NCBI GenBank assembly: GCA_903847605.1
Contig: CAINED010000044.1
Coordinates: forward strand, 1-64,000
Reading direction: 5' to 3'
Length of the DNA: 64,000 nt
Origin: an uncultured Hyphomicrobiales bacterium
GTDB lineage: Bacteria > Pseudomonadota > Alphaproteobacteria > Rhizobiales > Beijerinckiaceae
Shown: in pieces, positions 8,302 to 17,040 of the stretch
How the letters are laid out: each line of letters begins with the position of its first letter
How positions within the stretch are numbered: the stretch's first letter is position 1
Translations under genes and position numbers: made by a program
The notes under the pieces: generated by a model
Told to the model about the DNA's origin: nothing
The model's input: the letters and a program-made list of their open reading frames with translations, nothing else
Database searches by the model: none

Positions 8302-9315
8302 TCAACTTTGCATCGCGAAACCGCCGCCGGAGCGGTCCGTGTCGCCATGCGGACGCATGGCGTGAGGGCGCGGCGGCCAGTCCGGCATCATCAGCCACAG
8401 GCGATAAAGCAGGCGCTTTCTGGCGGGATCGTCATGTTCCACATAATCCGTGCGCGCATGCAGGATCGTACGATTGTTGAGGAATTGAATGTCGCCCTCG
8501 CGGAAGCGCATGTCGAGGTAATGATCCGGTCGCGCCGCGATCTCGGCGACGAAAGCCACGGCTTCGTGGTCCAAGTCGTCGAACGGCGCCCCGTCGATCG
8601 CAGCGCGACGGAAGGCGGCGGGCAGAAAATAGCATTCCTTGCCCATGCCGCCCTCGGTAAACGCGGGCACGCGATGCGCGGTGAAGGGCTGCAGGCCCGA
8701 GGGATCATGCTGCCGCCGCGAATAGTGATAGCCTGTGGTCAGCGAGGGCAGGAGGTCCGGCCGCTCGGCGGCGATCGTGTTGTAGATCGACATGGACGAG
8801 ACGATGCGGCTTTCCCCGCCCGACTTGGCGGCGCGGACACAGAGCAGTCCCACGACATCGACCGGGTCCATGTGAAATTCGAGTTCGCCGCCGCGTGTAT
8901 AGTAACGGTCGGCATTGCCGCCGATGTCCATCACATGGCCGAGGCGGTCGCCCTTGAGGCTTTGCGTGACGCCGATGCCGAGATGCGTTCCGATGCCCCA
9001 GTAGAGCGTCTGCAACTCCTCCTCGCTGTAGCGGGAGACGGGGATGCCGCGCAGCATGACAAAGCCGCGGCCCTGCGCCAGTTCGCGCCGCGCGGTTGCA
9101 AGGCGGGAAGCGAAAAGCGGCAGGTCGAAGTCGCGCTTTTCCGCATCGTCGAGCTTGATGCCTTTGGCGCGCAGGCTTTCGGCCGCGCGTTCGAGCTCCG
9201 CAAGTTCCTGATCGGAACAATGCAAAATCCAGTCTTCGCGGCCGGCGTAGTCGGCGTTGAGCCAGGCCGCGGGACCGCCGCTTGGCTGGGCTGTCGTCAT
9301 CTTCCTGACCGTCAT
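8302..9315 (-). CDS. TauD/TfdA-type Fe(II)/2-oxoglutarate dioxygenase
   Basis: 337-residue protein with the double-stranded beta-helix of the TauD/TfdA superfamily. The iron triad is readable: His148-x-Asp150 in EFHMDPVD and His286 in NNRTILHART, with a 2-oxoglutarate-binding Arg about 15-19 residues later. It probably hydroxylates a small organic acid. It is first gene of the operon dioxygenase - leuC - leuD, suggesting that the hydroxylated product is passed to the dehydratase. The start is uncertain: ATG 9315 has a weak GGGAAA, and ATG 9300 is an alternative. Confidence 0.8.
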   Translation of the reverse strand: MTVRKMTTAQPSGGPAAWLNADYAGREDWILHCSDQELAELERAAESLRAKGIKLDDAEKRDFDLPLFASRLATARRELAQGRGFVMLRGIPVSRYSEEELQTLYWGIGTHLGIGVTQSLKGDRLGHVMDIGGNADRYYTRGGELEFHMDPVDVVGLLCVRAAKSGGESRIVSSMSIYNTIAAERPDLLPSLTTGYHYSRRQHDPSGLQPFTAHRVPAFTEGGMGKECYFLPAAFRRAAIDGAPFDDLDHEAVAFVAEIAARPDHYLDMRFREGDIQFLNNRTILHARTDYVEHDDPARKRLLYRLWLMMPDWPPRPHAMRPHGDTDRSGGGFAMQS

Positions 9316-9487
9316 TACGCTGTTTCCCTATCGATCCGGACCGTAGATTAAAGTGTCCAACGGCCAGCCACGAGCGTCAAGGCAACAGGTCGATTAAAAT
9401 TGAATTTATCAATTTACTTTTCGCTTGGGTTCCATCCCTTTCGGCCCCTCGTGTTGCTTCCAGGTGTTTTGTACGCGAGTTAAGGTC

Positions 9488-11989
9488 TCAATGGCGGCCT
9501 GCTTGACTACGAAGTCTTAGCTCGCAGTTATCGAGGGCTATGGCATCGATTATTAAAACAACCGAGCGTGAGAATGCTTCGTCGCCTTGCCACATTGCCG
9601 AAAGATAGCTTCGAAAAAATTCGTCTCGTTTCGTTCTCATTTCTGCAATTTTTTCGAAACGTGGTTTAATGGGTCTGACTTGTATGTTTCGGGGAGGCGC
9701 CAGACGGACCGCTGGCTCCATTCCAAGCGCCTGCATAACATAATGCCTCCGCCCTTCAGCGACTTGAAGATTCAAATCATCTGAAGTCAATCCGTCCACA
9801 GGCGGTGTGAAGGTCTTCTCGCTTGCGAAACCCATGACGTCTTTGACGATTTCTCCGGTGTTGCCGCAAGACTTCAACGCCTCGGAAAGGGCGACGATTG
9901 CCGGGGCACCTCTTGTTACGCCGACTGATTGGAAGCCGGAGACATATGCCTCATTTCGGTCATAGCGCTTGTTCGGGCCGGCATTGTGCCAAACGGGTTC
10001 GGAGAAAAATGGCAGTATGATCGCTTTCTGTCGAGGGATGTCCGGAGCGGGGTCTGGTATTTTGATGGACGTATCAGACGCACCTTTGGGTCTTTCGCCA
10101 GCAAACATGTTTGTGATGTTCACGGGCGGGACGGGGACTGAAAGAACGAGTGGAAGATCAACCTTGGCTGGTGCGACGGTAATCTGCTGGCGCAATACAT
10201 CGTCCTGCAGCGTTGTGCAGTTAAGGAGTCCGTCGGCAGGCCCGTTCTTACCGTAAACGATTTCCGAGACCCTTGCCAGTGGCACTACGGTTACGCCGTC
10301 TTTCACCGTCACATGATAATTGTATGGAGTTCGCCAGAAGATCGAACCACTCGCAAGTATACAGCTTTCCCGATTATTCGAATGCGTGATGAGAATTGCC
10401 TTATCGTCTCGAGCAAGCGAGTTGAATGTGTGAGCCATCTTCCATGCGACGAGCGGAAATACTGCGAGTAACAATACAAATGAAAAACCCAAAGCCCCGC
10501 GGTTTATGCTTGGCTTTGGTGGCTTGCCATATGGTTTCAGAACGAGAGGTTTTGGCGGAGAGGATTCGGACGCCGGCAGCTGGCCCCTGGTCCATGCGAT
10601 CCCAAGCGAATCAAACAAAACTTTGCGGACTCCCTTTTCCGTGTCGATGGTTGGAGATACATTCGGCCCCGAAAGCTTGTCACGCAAAGCGTTTTTGAAA
10701 TCTTCCCTGATTGTTTCATCGACGTGCCTTTTGCGATCTCGAAGGCCGTGCCAGTAATGGATTGCGACGACCGCGAAAGGCAACACCAGCAAATAAACAT
10801 ACGAGGACTGCAGCGCAGGCGCGAGCGTCGGCTCGACCACGACCAACCAAACAAGGCACGCGAGTGCGCCGCCGACGATATATTCCCATCGCGCGGAAAG
10901 TGTTCCGGCAATGCCACGGCCGTCTTTTTCATAGAGGCCTGCGACATATCCTAACGCATGTTGCATTCGGGCAGCGGTATCTTTTGTCAGTATGAATTTG
11001 CTCGCCCTCTCCAGCCGCGGAATAAGGATTGTCTTTGTCGCTAATTGGATGTCGCGCAGTGTTTTGAGCTGCTCGATTTCGTCGCGGAGCTTGTCACCGC
11101 ACGATTTGATATCATCAGCCAATTTGTTCGCGTCGGTCGAGATACTGGAGATATGTCTCGGTTCGTCATCGCCGTTGGGTTGCTCGTGCGGGCCAGATAC
11201 TGTCGCGACAAGCCGGCGGATGTCTTCCATACTGTCGGACAACCGCGATAATTCGGTCACGACATCTTCAGCTTTTATGATCCATTTCTCGAAATCGGGC
11301 CACGCTCCCCTGATATCCTTCTCGCGTGGACCGTTGTTATCCACTTCAACTGCCTTGATGGCAGCGGCGATCCGCTCGGGATGCAGTTTATTCAACGACC
11401 TGATGAGCCCCTCTATCTGACCTGCGGCACGGTTTCGGTGGTTATCCAAACGGCGGAGATATTTCTCGACATTTGCCTCTTCTCGCATATCGTCGACGGA
11501 GATGAATTGAACAAGTCGCTCCAGTTCCTCACTCGCGTCGAAGTCCGTTACATCCAGCGTGATCCGGTGTGCTTCATCTTCCTTAAATGAGATGGGGATA
11601 TGGTCATCTTTGCGAAACTCCACATTTTTCATCGAGAGCCATTTTGCAAGGCTGCTGCACTCAGTATTTGCCGGGTCAATTTGCGCCAAATGCGTTACAG
11701 CTGTTGCGATCTCGGTTCGCTGCCTTTCAATTTCTTCCCGGAAAGCGTTCTCAGCCGAGTTCTGGTCCGCCTGCGGGTCCAATGCTCTCGGCTGCGCGCG
11801 TTCCAGCGCCGCCGTCGCCGTTTCGGCCTCTGAACCGGCTCTGCGCAGCCACGTATTGAAGTCGTCTATGGCCTGCTCGAATTCGTCTTTACGAGCGGCA
11901 GCTAGATCCATTTTTCCGTCGGGAGGCGTACTTTTGACCGCGGCTTCTTCACTTTTCACCGGTGTCGCACTATTCGAACTTTCTGCCAT
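9488..11989 (-). CDS. Large coiled-coil three-TM protein, partner of patatin
   Basis: 833-residue protein of no recognised family. Residues 1-360 are hydrophilic, helical and charged (coiled-coil-like). TM helices are predicted at about 371-391, 396-414 and 498-519. Residues 520-833 would then be periplasmic. This tail ends with GFASEKTF...LNLQVAEGRRHYVMQAL, a pattern reminiscent of OmpA-like domains (small-residue strand followed by an N/R-rich helix). The start ATG at 11989 has GGAGG five bases upstream and lies one base after the patatin stop (TGAAATG), so the pair is translationally coupled. Base composition is visibly less GC-rich than the flanking genes, indicating transfer. Probable role: envelope sensor or scaffold controlling the phospholipase (inference). 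Confidence 0.65.
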   Translation of the reverse strand: MAESSNSATPVKSEEAAVKSTPPDGKMDLAAARKDEFEQAIDDFNTWLRRAGSEAETATAALERAQPRALDPQADQNSAENAFREEIERQRTEIATAVTHLAQIDPANTECSSLAKWLSMKNVEFRKDDHIPISFKEDEAHRITLDVTDFDASEELERLVQFISVDDMREEANVEKYLRRLDNHRNRAAGQIEGLIRSLNKLHPERIAAAIKAVEVDNNGPREKDIRGAWPDFEKWIIKAEDVVTELSRLSDSMEDIRRLVATVSGPHEQPNGDDEPRHISSISTDANKLADDIKSCGDKLRDEIEQLKTLRDIQLATKTILIPRLERASKFILTKDTAARMQHALGYVAGLYEKDGRGIAGTLSARWEYIVGGALACLVWLVVVEPTLAPALQSSYVYLLVLPFAVVAIHYWHGLRDRKRHVDETIREDFKNALRDKLSGPNVSPTIDTEKGVRKVLFDSLGIAWTRGQLPASESSPPKPLVLKPYGKPPKPSINRGALGFSFVLLLAVFPLVAWKMAHTFNSLARDDKAILITHSNNRESCILASGSIFWRTPYNYHVTVKDGVTVVPLARVSEIVYGKNGPADGLLNCTTLQDDVLRQQITVAPAKVDLPLVLSVPVPPVNITNMFAGERPKGASDTSIKIPDPAPDIPRQKAIILPFFSEPVWHNAGPNKRYDRNEAYVSGFQSVGVTRGAPAIVALSEALKSCGNTGEIVKDVMGFASEKTFTPPVDGLTSDDLNLQVAEGRRHYVMQALGMEPAVRLAPPRNIQVRPIKPRFEKIAEMRTKRDEFFRSYLSAMWQGDEAFSRSVVLIIDAIALDNCELRLRSQAGRH

Positions 11990-11990
11990 T

Positions 11991-13229
11991 TCAACCTCCG
12001 ACAACAATATAATTGTGGGCGCGACGCAGGCCGATCATGAACAGATCTGCCATTTCTGCGTTGCCCATCGTGAAATTCAGCCAATCGGCGTCTTTCGTGT
12101 CTACAGAAACGAGCTGGAAGCGGTTGTCGGGGAGCGTGTCGTCTGGCTCCCTCAATCGTTCGAGCGCGTCGCGATCTCGCTGGCGGCGCATGGATTCGAT
12201 AAGAAGGGCTGCATCGGTAACTGCACCGCGAAGCGAACGCCTGAAAACATAGCGTTGCTTGTCTGGATTCGACCATTTCACAAGAGATAGAGCAAGGGTG
12301 GGTATGCCCGGCATGCGTCGCGCGAAGGCATCCACGGGAATGTTCGAAAGTGTGCCTCCGTCGACAAAAAACAATTCCGGCTGATTTTCTAGGTCGACTA
12401 GCCGTTGCGAGGCATCAAGGTCCGATAGTGAGTATTGCAGGCGTTCGCGCCATGCCTCCTTGTTCGGCTCGAAACTCTTCGGTTCGAAGAACACGGGAAT
12501 CGCCATGGAGGCGCGGACGAATTGTGCAGGCGATCCATTCTGATATTTGGGTGCGAGATATCGCGTATCTCTCGGGAATTCGAACTTGATTCCGGAGGGC
12601 AGTGCGTTCGCGACTACCCGCAGCATGTAGCCTGGCTTGAAGACTTCCGGGACAATATCCTTGTTGCTGTTCGACGCGCTTTTCAATTCCTCGTGGATTG
12701 ATTCCAAAAGCTGATCCAGGTCGCCGATGGTTTCGACACCCATTTCCCGAAATTTTGTCTGTAACCAGTTTTCGAATGCAATTCCGGGATTGAGGCCGCG
12801 GCGCTGCGTGAAACGCACTAGAGATGAATAAATGCCGAACAAAATAGGAAGTGTGAAGAGATTGCGCTTCGCCAGCATTCGCTTGATGGCAAGGCGCGTT
12901 CCAGGCGGCCCGTCGATGAAAAGATCCATCGGCATTTCCGATAGGAGTTGGATCAGTCGGTCGCTGCATGCGGTGCGCATGCTTGCCCCACGCGCGCATG
13001 CCAATGTAGTCGCGACGATCGCCCCTGCGGATGTTCCCGCAAGTCCCGCGAACCGTACACCTGCTGCCTCTAGACCGGCGATAAAGCCCACATGGGCGAG
13101 GCCCAAAACGCCGCCACCCTGCAGAACCAGGTTGCAGAGGGCGAATTCGCTTTCTAGATAGCGCTCAGAAGGCTTCTTGCTTTTCTGATCCGCCGTGTAA
13201 AGTTTTTTGCCAGCATTCGAAAAATCCAT
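11991..13229 (-). CDS. Patatin-like phospholipase
   Basis: At least 412 residues. The patatin catalytic elements are complete: oxyanion hole GGGVLG (38-43 from the chosen ATG), nucleophile elbow GTSAG with Ser67, and the dyad aspartate in DGG (Asp290). Such enzymes hydrolyse acyl chains of membrane phospholipids. The start is uncertain: ATG 13229 has no good Shine-Dalgarno and the preceding in-frame 24 residues (SELLEEIEF...) also look coding, so a non-ATG start further up is possible. It is the first gene of a two-gene operon with the 833-residue membrane protein. Patatin effectors are known in anti-phage systems such as CBASS, but no cyclase is present here. Confidence 0.8.
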   Translation of the reverse strand: MDFSNAGKKLYTADQKSKKPSERYLESEFALCNLVLQGGGVLGLAHVGFIAGLEAAGVRFAGLAGTSAGAIVATTLACARGASMRTACSDRLIQLLSEMPMDLFIDGPPGTRLAIKRMLAKRNLFTLPILFGIYSSLVRFTQRRGLNPGIAFENWLQTKFREMGVETIGDLDQLLESIHEELKSASNSNKDIVPEVFKPGYMLRVVANALPSGIKFEFPRDTRYLAPKYQNGSPAQFVRASMAIPVFFEPKSFEPNKEAWRERLQYSLSDLDASQRLVDLENQPELFFVDGGTLSNIPVDAFARRMPGIPTLALSLVKWSNPDKQRYVFRRSLRGAVTDAALLIESMRRQRDRDALERLREPDDTLPDNRFQLVSVDTKDADWLNFTMGNAEMADLFMIGLRRAHNYIVVGG

Positions 13230-13518
13230 TCTAAGCGCTGACAATTTGTTGAATAGGCTTGTTGTAGCGCCCTTTTTGGCAGCGAACTCGATTTCTTCGA
13301 GTAATTCAGACGCGCCGCGAATTGAATAGATTGAGATTGGCAATGAATGGGTATCCCAAAATGAAATTTTACTAATCGAAATTAGTGTAAAGCTAAGCTT
13401 CTGTTTTTGTCTAGCCCTGTTTTTTCTTTTGCCTAGCGTGATTCTCGTTCCGGTGACCACCCGCTGCCCACCTCTCATATTTGCTCCGTTGCGAGTCCTT
13501 GGCTAAACACCCGCCACC
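13230..13518. promoter_or_regulatory. Divergent intergenic region, patatin / argS
   Basis: About 290 bases separate the patatin operon (minus) from argS (plus). The patatin-proximal half is AT-rich, with runs such as AAATTTTACTAATCG. The 16-base inverted repeat ACTAATCGAAATTAGT (6-base arms, CGAA loop on the plus strand) at about 13369-13384 could be an operator or a small hairpin. The argS-proximal part returns to the high-GC composition of the backbone, so this is the probable right edge of the transferred segment. Confidence 0.35.
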
Positions 13519-15294
13519 ATGAATCTCTTCGCCGATATCCACGCCCGCATCGCCCGAATTCTCGCTGGCATCGCCGCCGATGGCCGCCTGCCTGACAGCC
13601 TCGACCTCTCCCGCTTCACGGTCGAGCCGCCTCGCGATCCCTCCCATGGCGATTTCGCCTCCAACGCGGCGATGGTCTTCGCCAAGGAGGCCAAGGCGCA
13701 TTTCTCCAATCCACGGCAGTTGGCGACCGAGATCTCCGTATCGCTGGCCAACGAGCCGGATATCGACCGGGCCGAGGTCGCAGGTCCCGGCTTCATCAAC
13801 ATCGTGATGCAACCGCACGCCTTCCACCGGGTGCTCAGGGCTTCCCTGGCGGATGAACGCTACGGGGCGGGCGAGCAGGCCGCGAGCGCGCGCAAGGTCA
13901 ATGTTGAATACGTCTCGGCGAACCCGACCGGGCCGATGCATGTCGGCCACGGGCGTGGCGCGGTTTTCGGCGATGCGCTCGCGAACCTTCTGGCTTTCGC
14001 CGGTCACACGGTCGCCCGCGAATATTACATCAACGACGCCGGGGCGCAGGTCGATGTTTTGGCGCGCTCGGCCTTCCTGCGTTACCGGGAGGCGCTGGGC
14101 GAGAGCGTCGGCGATATCCCGGAAGGTCTTTATCCCGGCGATTACCTCAAGCCCGTCGGCAGGGCGCTGGCCGAGAAATACGGCGCGGCGCTGAAGGGCA
14201 AGCCTGAGGCGGAATGGCTGCCCGATGTGCGCGCCTTCGCCATCGAGGCGATGATGGACATGATCCGCGCCGACCTCGCGGCGATGAACATCCGGCACGA
14301 GGTCTTCTTCTCCGAGCGCTCGCTAATTCATAACCCTGAAAATCGCGATGCGGTGAAAGCCGCCATCGACGATCTCAGGGCCAAGGGCCTGATCTACGAG
14401 GGCCGCCTGCCGCCGCCCAAGGGGCAACTGCCGGAGGATTGGGAAGACCGCGAGCAGACGCTGTTCCGCTCGACGCAGTTCGGCGACGATGTCGATCGCC
14501 CGCTGATGAAATCGGACGGCTCTTACACCTATTTCGCCAGCGACATCGCCTATCACAAATCGAAGTTCGACCGCGGCTTCGACACGATGATCGACGTCTG
14601 GGGCGCAGATCACGGCGGCTACGTCAAGCGTATGGCTGCGGCGGTCAAGGCTTTGTCGGGCGGGAAGGCCGAACTCGACGTGAAACTGTGCCAGCTCGTG
14701 AAGCTGGTGCGCGAGGGCGTCGAAGTGAAGATGTCCAAACGCTCGGGCGAGTTCATCACCCTGCGGGACGTGGTGGACGAGGTCGGCGTCGACGCTGTCC
14801 GCTTCATGATGCTCTTCCGCAAGAACGACGCCACGCTCGAATTCGACATGGCCCGGGTTCTCGAACAGTCGAAGGACAATCCTGTCTTTTATGTCCAGTA
14901 CGCCCACGCGCGCGGCTGTTCGATCATGCGGCAGGCGAAGACGACGTTTCCCGGCGAGAGCTTCGATGCGCCATCGCTCGAAAAGGCCCAGCTGGAACTT
15001 CTGACCGATTCCGGAGAAGCCGATCTGGTCAAGCTCATTGCCCAGTATCCACGCCAGGTGGAGGCAGCAGCCGCCGCTCATGAGCCCCATCGCATCGCAT
15101 TTTACGTCCACGAACTGGCTTCTGCGCTGCATTCTCACTGGAATCGGGGCAAAGATCAGCCACAATTACGCTTTGTTAATGAAGAAAAGAGAGATTTGAC
15201 CCGTGCCCGGGTCGCAATGGTGACTTCGTTAACGAGGGTCTTGGCCTCCGGCCTTGCCATCCTCGGTGTAAGCGCCCCGGAAGAGATGCGCTGA
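13519..15294 (+). CDS. argS: Arginyl-tRNA synthetase
   Basis: 591-residue class I synthetase that charges tRNA-Arg. It has the N-terminal Arg-tRNA synthetase domain, the HIGH-type motif HVGHGRG after [13 protein letters not shown], and KMSKRSG, here with the lysine that many ArgRS lack. The C-terminal all-alpha anticodon-binding (DALR-like) domain closes the protein. Length matches the family. It opens the conserved block argS - SPOR - nagZ - scpAB. Confidence 0.97.
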   Translation: MNLFADIHARIARILAGIAADGRLPDSLDLSRFTVEPPRDPSHGDFASNAAMVFAKEAKAHFSNPRQLATEISVSLANEPDIDRAEVAGPGFINIVMQPHAFHRVLRASLADERYGAGEQAASARKVNVEYVSANPTGPMHVGHGRGAVFGDALANLLAFAGHTVAREYYINDAGAQVDVLARSAFLRYREALGESVGDIPEGLYPGDYLKPVGRALAEKYGAALKGKPEAEWLPDVRAFAIEAMMDMIRADLAAMNIRHEVFFSERSLIHNPENRDAVKAAIDDLRAKGLIYEGRLPPPKGQLPEDWEDREQTLFRSTQFGDDVDRPLMKSDGSYTYFASDIAYHKSKFDRGFDTMIDVWGADHGGYVKRMAAAVKALSGGKAELDVKLCQLVKLVREGVEVKMSKRSGEFITLRDVVDEVGVDAVRFMMLFRKNDATLEFDMARVLEQSKDNPVFYVQYAHARGCSIMRQAKTTFPGESFDAPSLEKAQLELLTDSGEADLVKLIAQYPRQVEAAAAAHEPHRIAFYVHELASALHSHWNRGKDQPQLRFVNEEKRDLTRARVAMVTSLTRVLASGLAILGVSAPEEMR

Positions 15295-15426
15295 CCTGCT
15301 GCCCTGCGGAACCATTCGCTGGCCGGCCGGTACCGGCGCGGCGGCCGTGGTGATGGTAAGGCAGATTGCAGATTGCGAGTGCGCCAAGCCCCTGCAGCGG
15401 CCACCTTCGAGTGAGTGAGGTGGATG

Positions 15427-16971
15427 ATGAGTGAGTCTGCAGCGAGAGACATGCGCAACCATGGCCCGGCAATAGATCTGGAAGAATTCGAGCGCCGCCT
15501 GCGCGCGCCCGAGCCTTCGCGCCGGAGCGATGATCCGCTCGCCGAACTTGCCCGCCTCGTGGGCTCGACCAACGATCCCTTCAAGAACATGTTTGCGGTC
15601 GCGCCGGGCGCGCAACACCAATTGCCGCCCGCGCAGGCCGCCGTCGAAGTCGCCTCGCAGGAGGTGAGTGCGGAGACCGCGCCGCAGGTTCTGCGCAATG
15701 TCGCCGACCAGATGCGCTATGCGTCAGGCGAATATCCCGCGCAGACCGCCTACCAGACGGCCCCGGCCGCTCCCGAATATGCCGAGCAGCATTGGCAGCA
15801 GCCGGAAGCTCCGACCCAGACCCAGCCGGCGCAATGGCAGCCCGAGGCGCAGGCCGATCCCTATTATGCCCAGCGCGAATTTGCCCCGCCGCCTCCGCCG
15901 CCGGGACTTTACGAGGAGCCCGCAGCGCGCCGTTCGGTCTCGCGCAAGAGCGTCCTTTACATGGGCTCGGCCCTCGCGGTGGTCATCGTGGGAATCGGCG
16001 CGACGCTCGCCACCAGCGGCAAGATGAAGCCCGGCAGCGTTCCCACCATCGCGGCTTCGAAGGAGCCCGTGAAGGTGAAGCCCGAGGGCGAGCAGGCTGC
16101 TTCGGCGGGATCGCGCCAGGTGCGGCAGGTCTCGATCCTCGACAAGACGGTCGGCACCAAGCCGCAACAGTCCAATGTCGTCAGCCGTGAAGAGCAGCCT
16201 GTGGACCTGACGCAGGTTCAGGGTAAGCCGCGCACTGGCGACCGGGTACCGGGCGATGAGATCAACCGCATCGTCGCGTTGAACAATCCCAATACCGCCA
16301 AGCCCGTGGCGAGCGTTCCGGCGCAAGGCGGCGTCGCGCCGCAAGCGGCCGGTTATTTCCCGGAACCCAAGAAAGTGCGGACGGTTTCGGTGAAGCCCGA
16401 TGGCTCCCTCGCGCCAGCGCCCCAGCAGCAGGCGGCCAGGCCGCCGTCCATCCCCTCGATGGCCGCGACGGCTCCCGCACAGCGTCCGCAGATCGCCGCG
16501 CCCGCCGCGCCTTCGCCGAAGCCCGCACCCGCCGCTGCTGCCCCGGGACCGGCGCCGAAGGCAACGGCGCGCGCCAATCGCCCGCCCGCGCCGGAGGAAG
16601 CCGATGCGGCGCCGGTCGCCACGACTCGCCGTACCGAACCGCGTCCCGCCACCCCGGCAACGCAGCCGCAACGCGTTGCCGCGGCAGCGCCGGAAACGCC
16701 TCGCGCCGTTCCTGCCTCATCCGCCGGTGGCGGCTTCGCCGTGCAGCTTGCTGCGCCGGCCTCCGAGGCCGAGGCAAAGGCCACCGCGGCGCGTCTGCGG
16801 CAGCGCTTCTCGGCCGAACTCGGCGGCCAGTCGCCCAGCATTCGCGCTGCCAGTGTCGGAGACAAGACGGTCTATCGCGTGCGTGTCGGCGGCCTGTCGC
16901 GCGAAGATGCGACGGCGCTCTGCTCGAAGCTTCAAGGCAAGGGCGGCGCCTGCTTCGTAGCGCGCAACTGA
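15427..16971 (+). CDS. SPOR-domain cell-division/envelope protein
   Basis: 514-residue inner-membrane protein. A cytoplasmic N-terminus of about 175 residues precedes one TM helix (VLYMGSALAVVIVGIGATLA), then a long periplasmic linker rich in Ala/Pro/Gln and a C-terminal SPOR domain (about 435-514, beginning GGFAVQLAAPAS). SPOR domains bind denuded peptidoglycan at the septum. Start 15427 was chosen because GAGTGAGG lies six bases upstream; an adjacent ATG at 15424 is possible. It sits between argS and nagZ, its usual alphaproteobacterial position. Confidence 0.85.
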   Translation: MSESAARDMRNHGPAIDLEEFERRLRAPEPSRRSDDPLAELARLVGSTNDPFKNMFAVAPGAQHQLPPAQAAVEVASQEVSAETAPQVLRNVADQMRYASGEYPAQTAYQTAPAAPEYAEQHWQQPEAPTQTQPAQWQPEAQADPYYAQREFAPPPPPPGLYEEPAARRSVSRKSVLYMGSALAVVIVGIGATLATSGKMKPGSVPTIAASKEPVKVKPEGEQAASAGSRQVRQVSILDKTVGTKPQQSNVVSREEQPVDLTQVQGKPRTGDRVPGDEINRIVALNNPNTAKPVASVPAQGGVAPQAAGYFPEPKKVRTVSVKPDGSLAPAPQQQAARPPSIPSMAATAPAQRPQIAAPAAPSPKPAPAAAAPGPAPKATARANRPPAPEEADAAPVATTRRTEPRPATPATQPQRVAAAAPETPRAVPASSAGGGFAVQLAAPASEAEAKATAARLRQRFSAELGGQSPSIRAASVGDKTVYRVRVGGLSREDATALCSKLQGKGGACFVARN

Positions 16972-16995
16972 GTTGACGCAGTGATGCAACCAAAC

Positions 16996-17023
16996 AGGCC
17001 GGCGTGATCAGCGCCGGCCTTTT
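16996..17023 (+). terminator. Rho-independent terminator after SPOR gene
   Basis: AGGCCGGCG and CGCCGGCCT form a perfect 9-base stem around a 7-base loop, followed by TTTCATTT. It lies 25 bases past the SPOR stop and immediately before nagZ, so nagZ probably also has its own start or depends on read-through. Confidence 0.7.
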
Positions 17024-17040
17024 CATTTCGGACACATCAG

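Noticed and set aside
8288-8398. 37 extra N-terminal residues on LeuC in the ORF track
   Set aside because: They overlap the dioxygenase coding region and read as frame-shifted Arg/His sequence; start 8287 fits the family length.
9488-13229. CBASS assignment for the patatin operon
   Set aside because: No cyclic-nucleotide synthase, Cap2 or Cap3 gene is nearby, and the partner has no nucleotidyltransferase motif.
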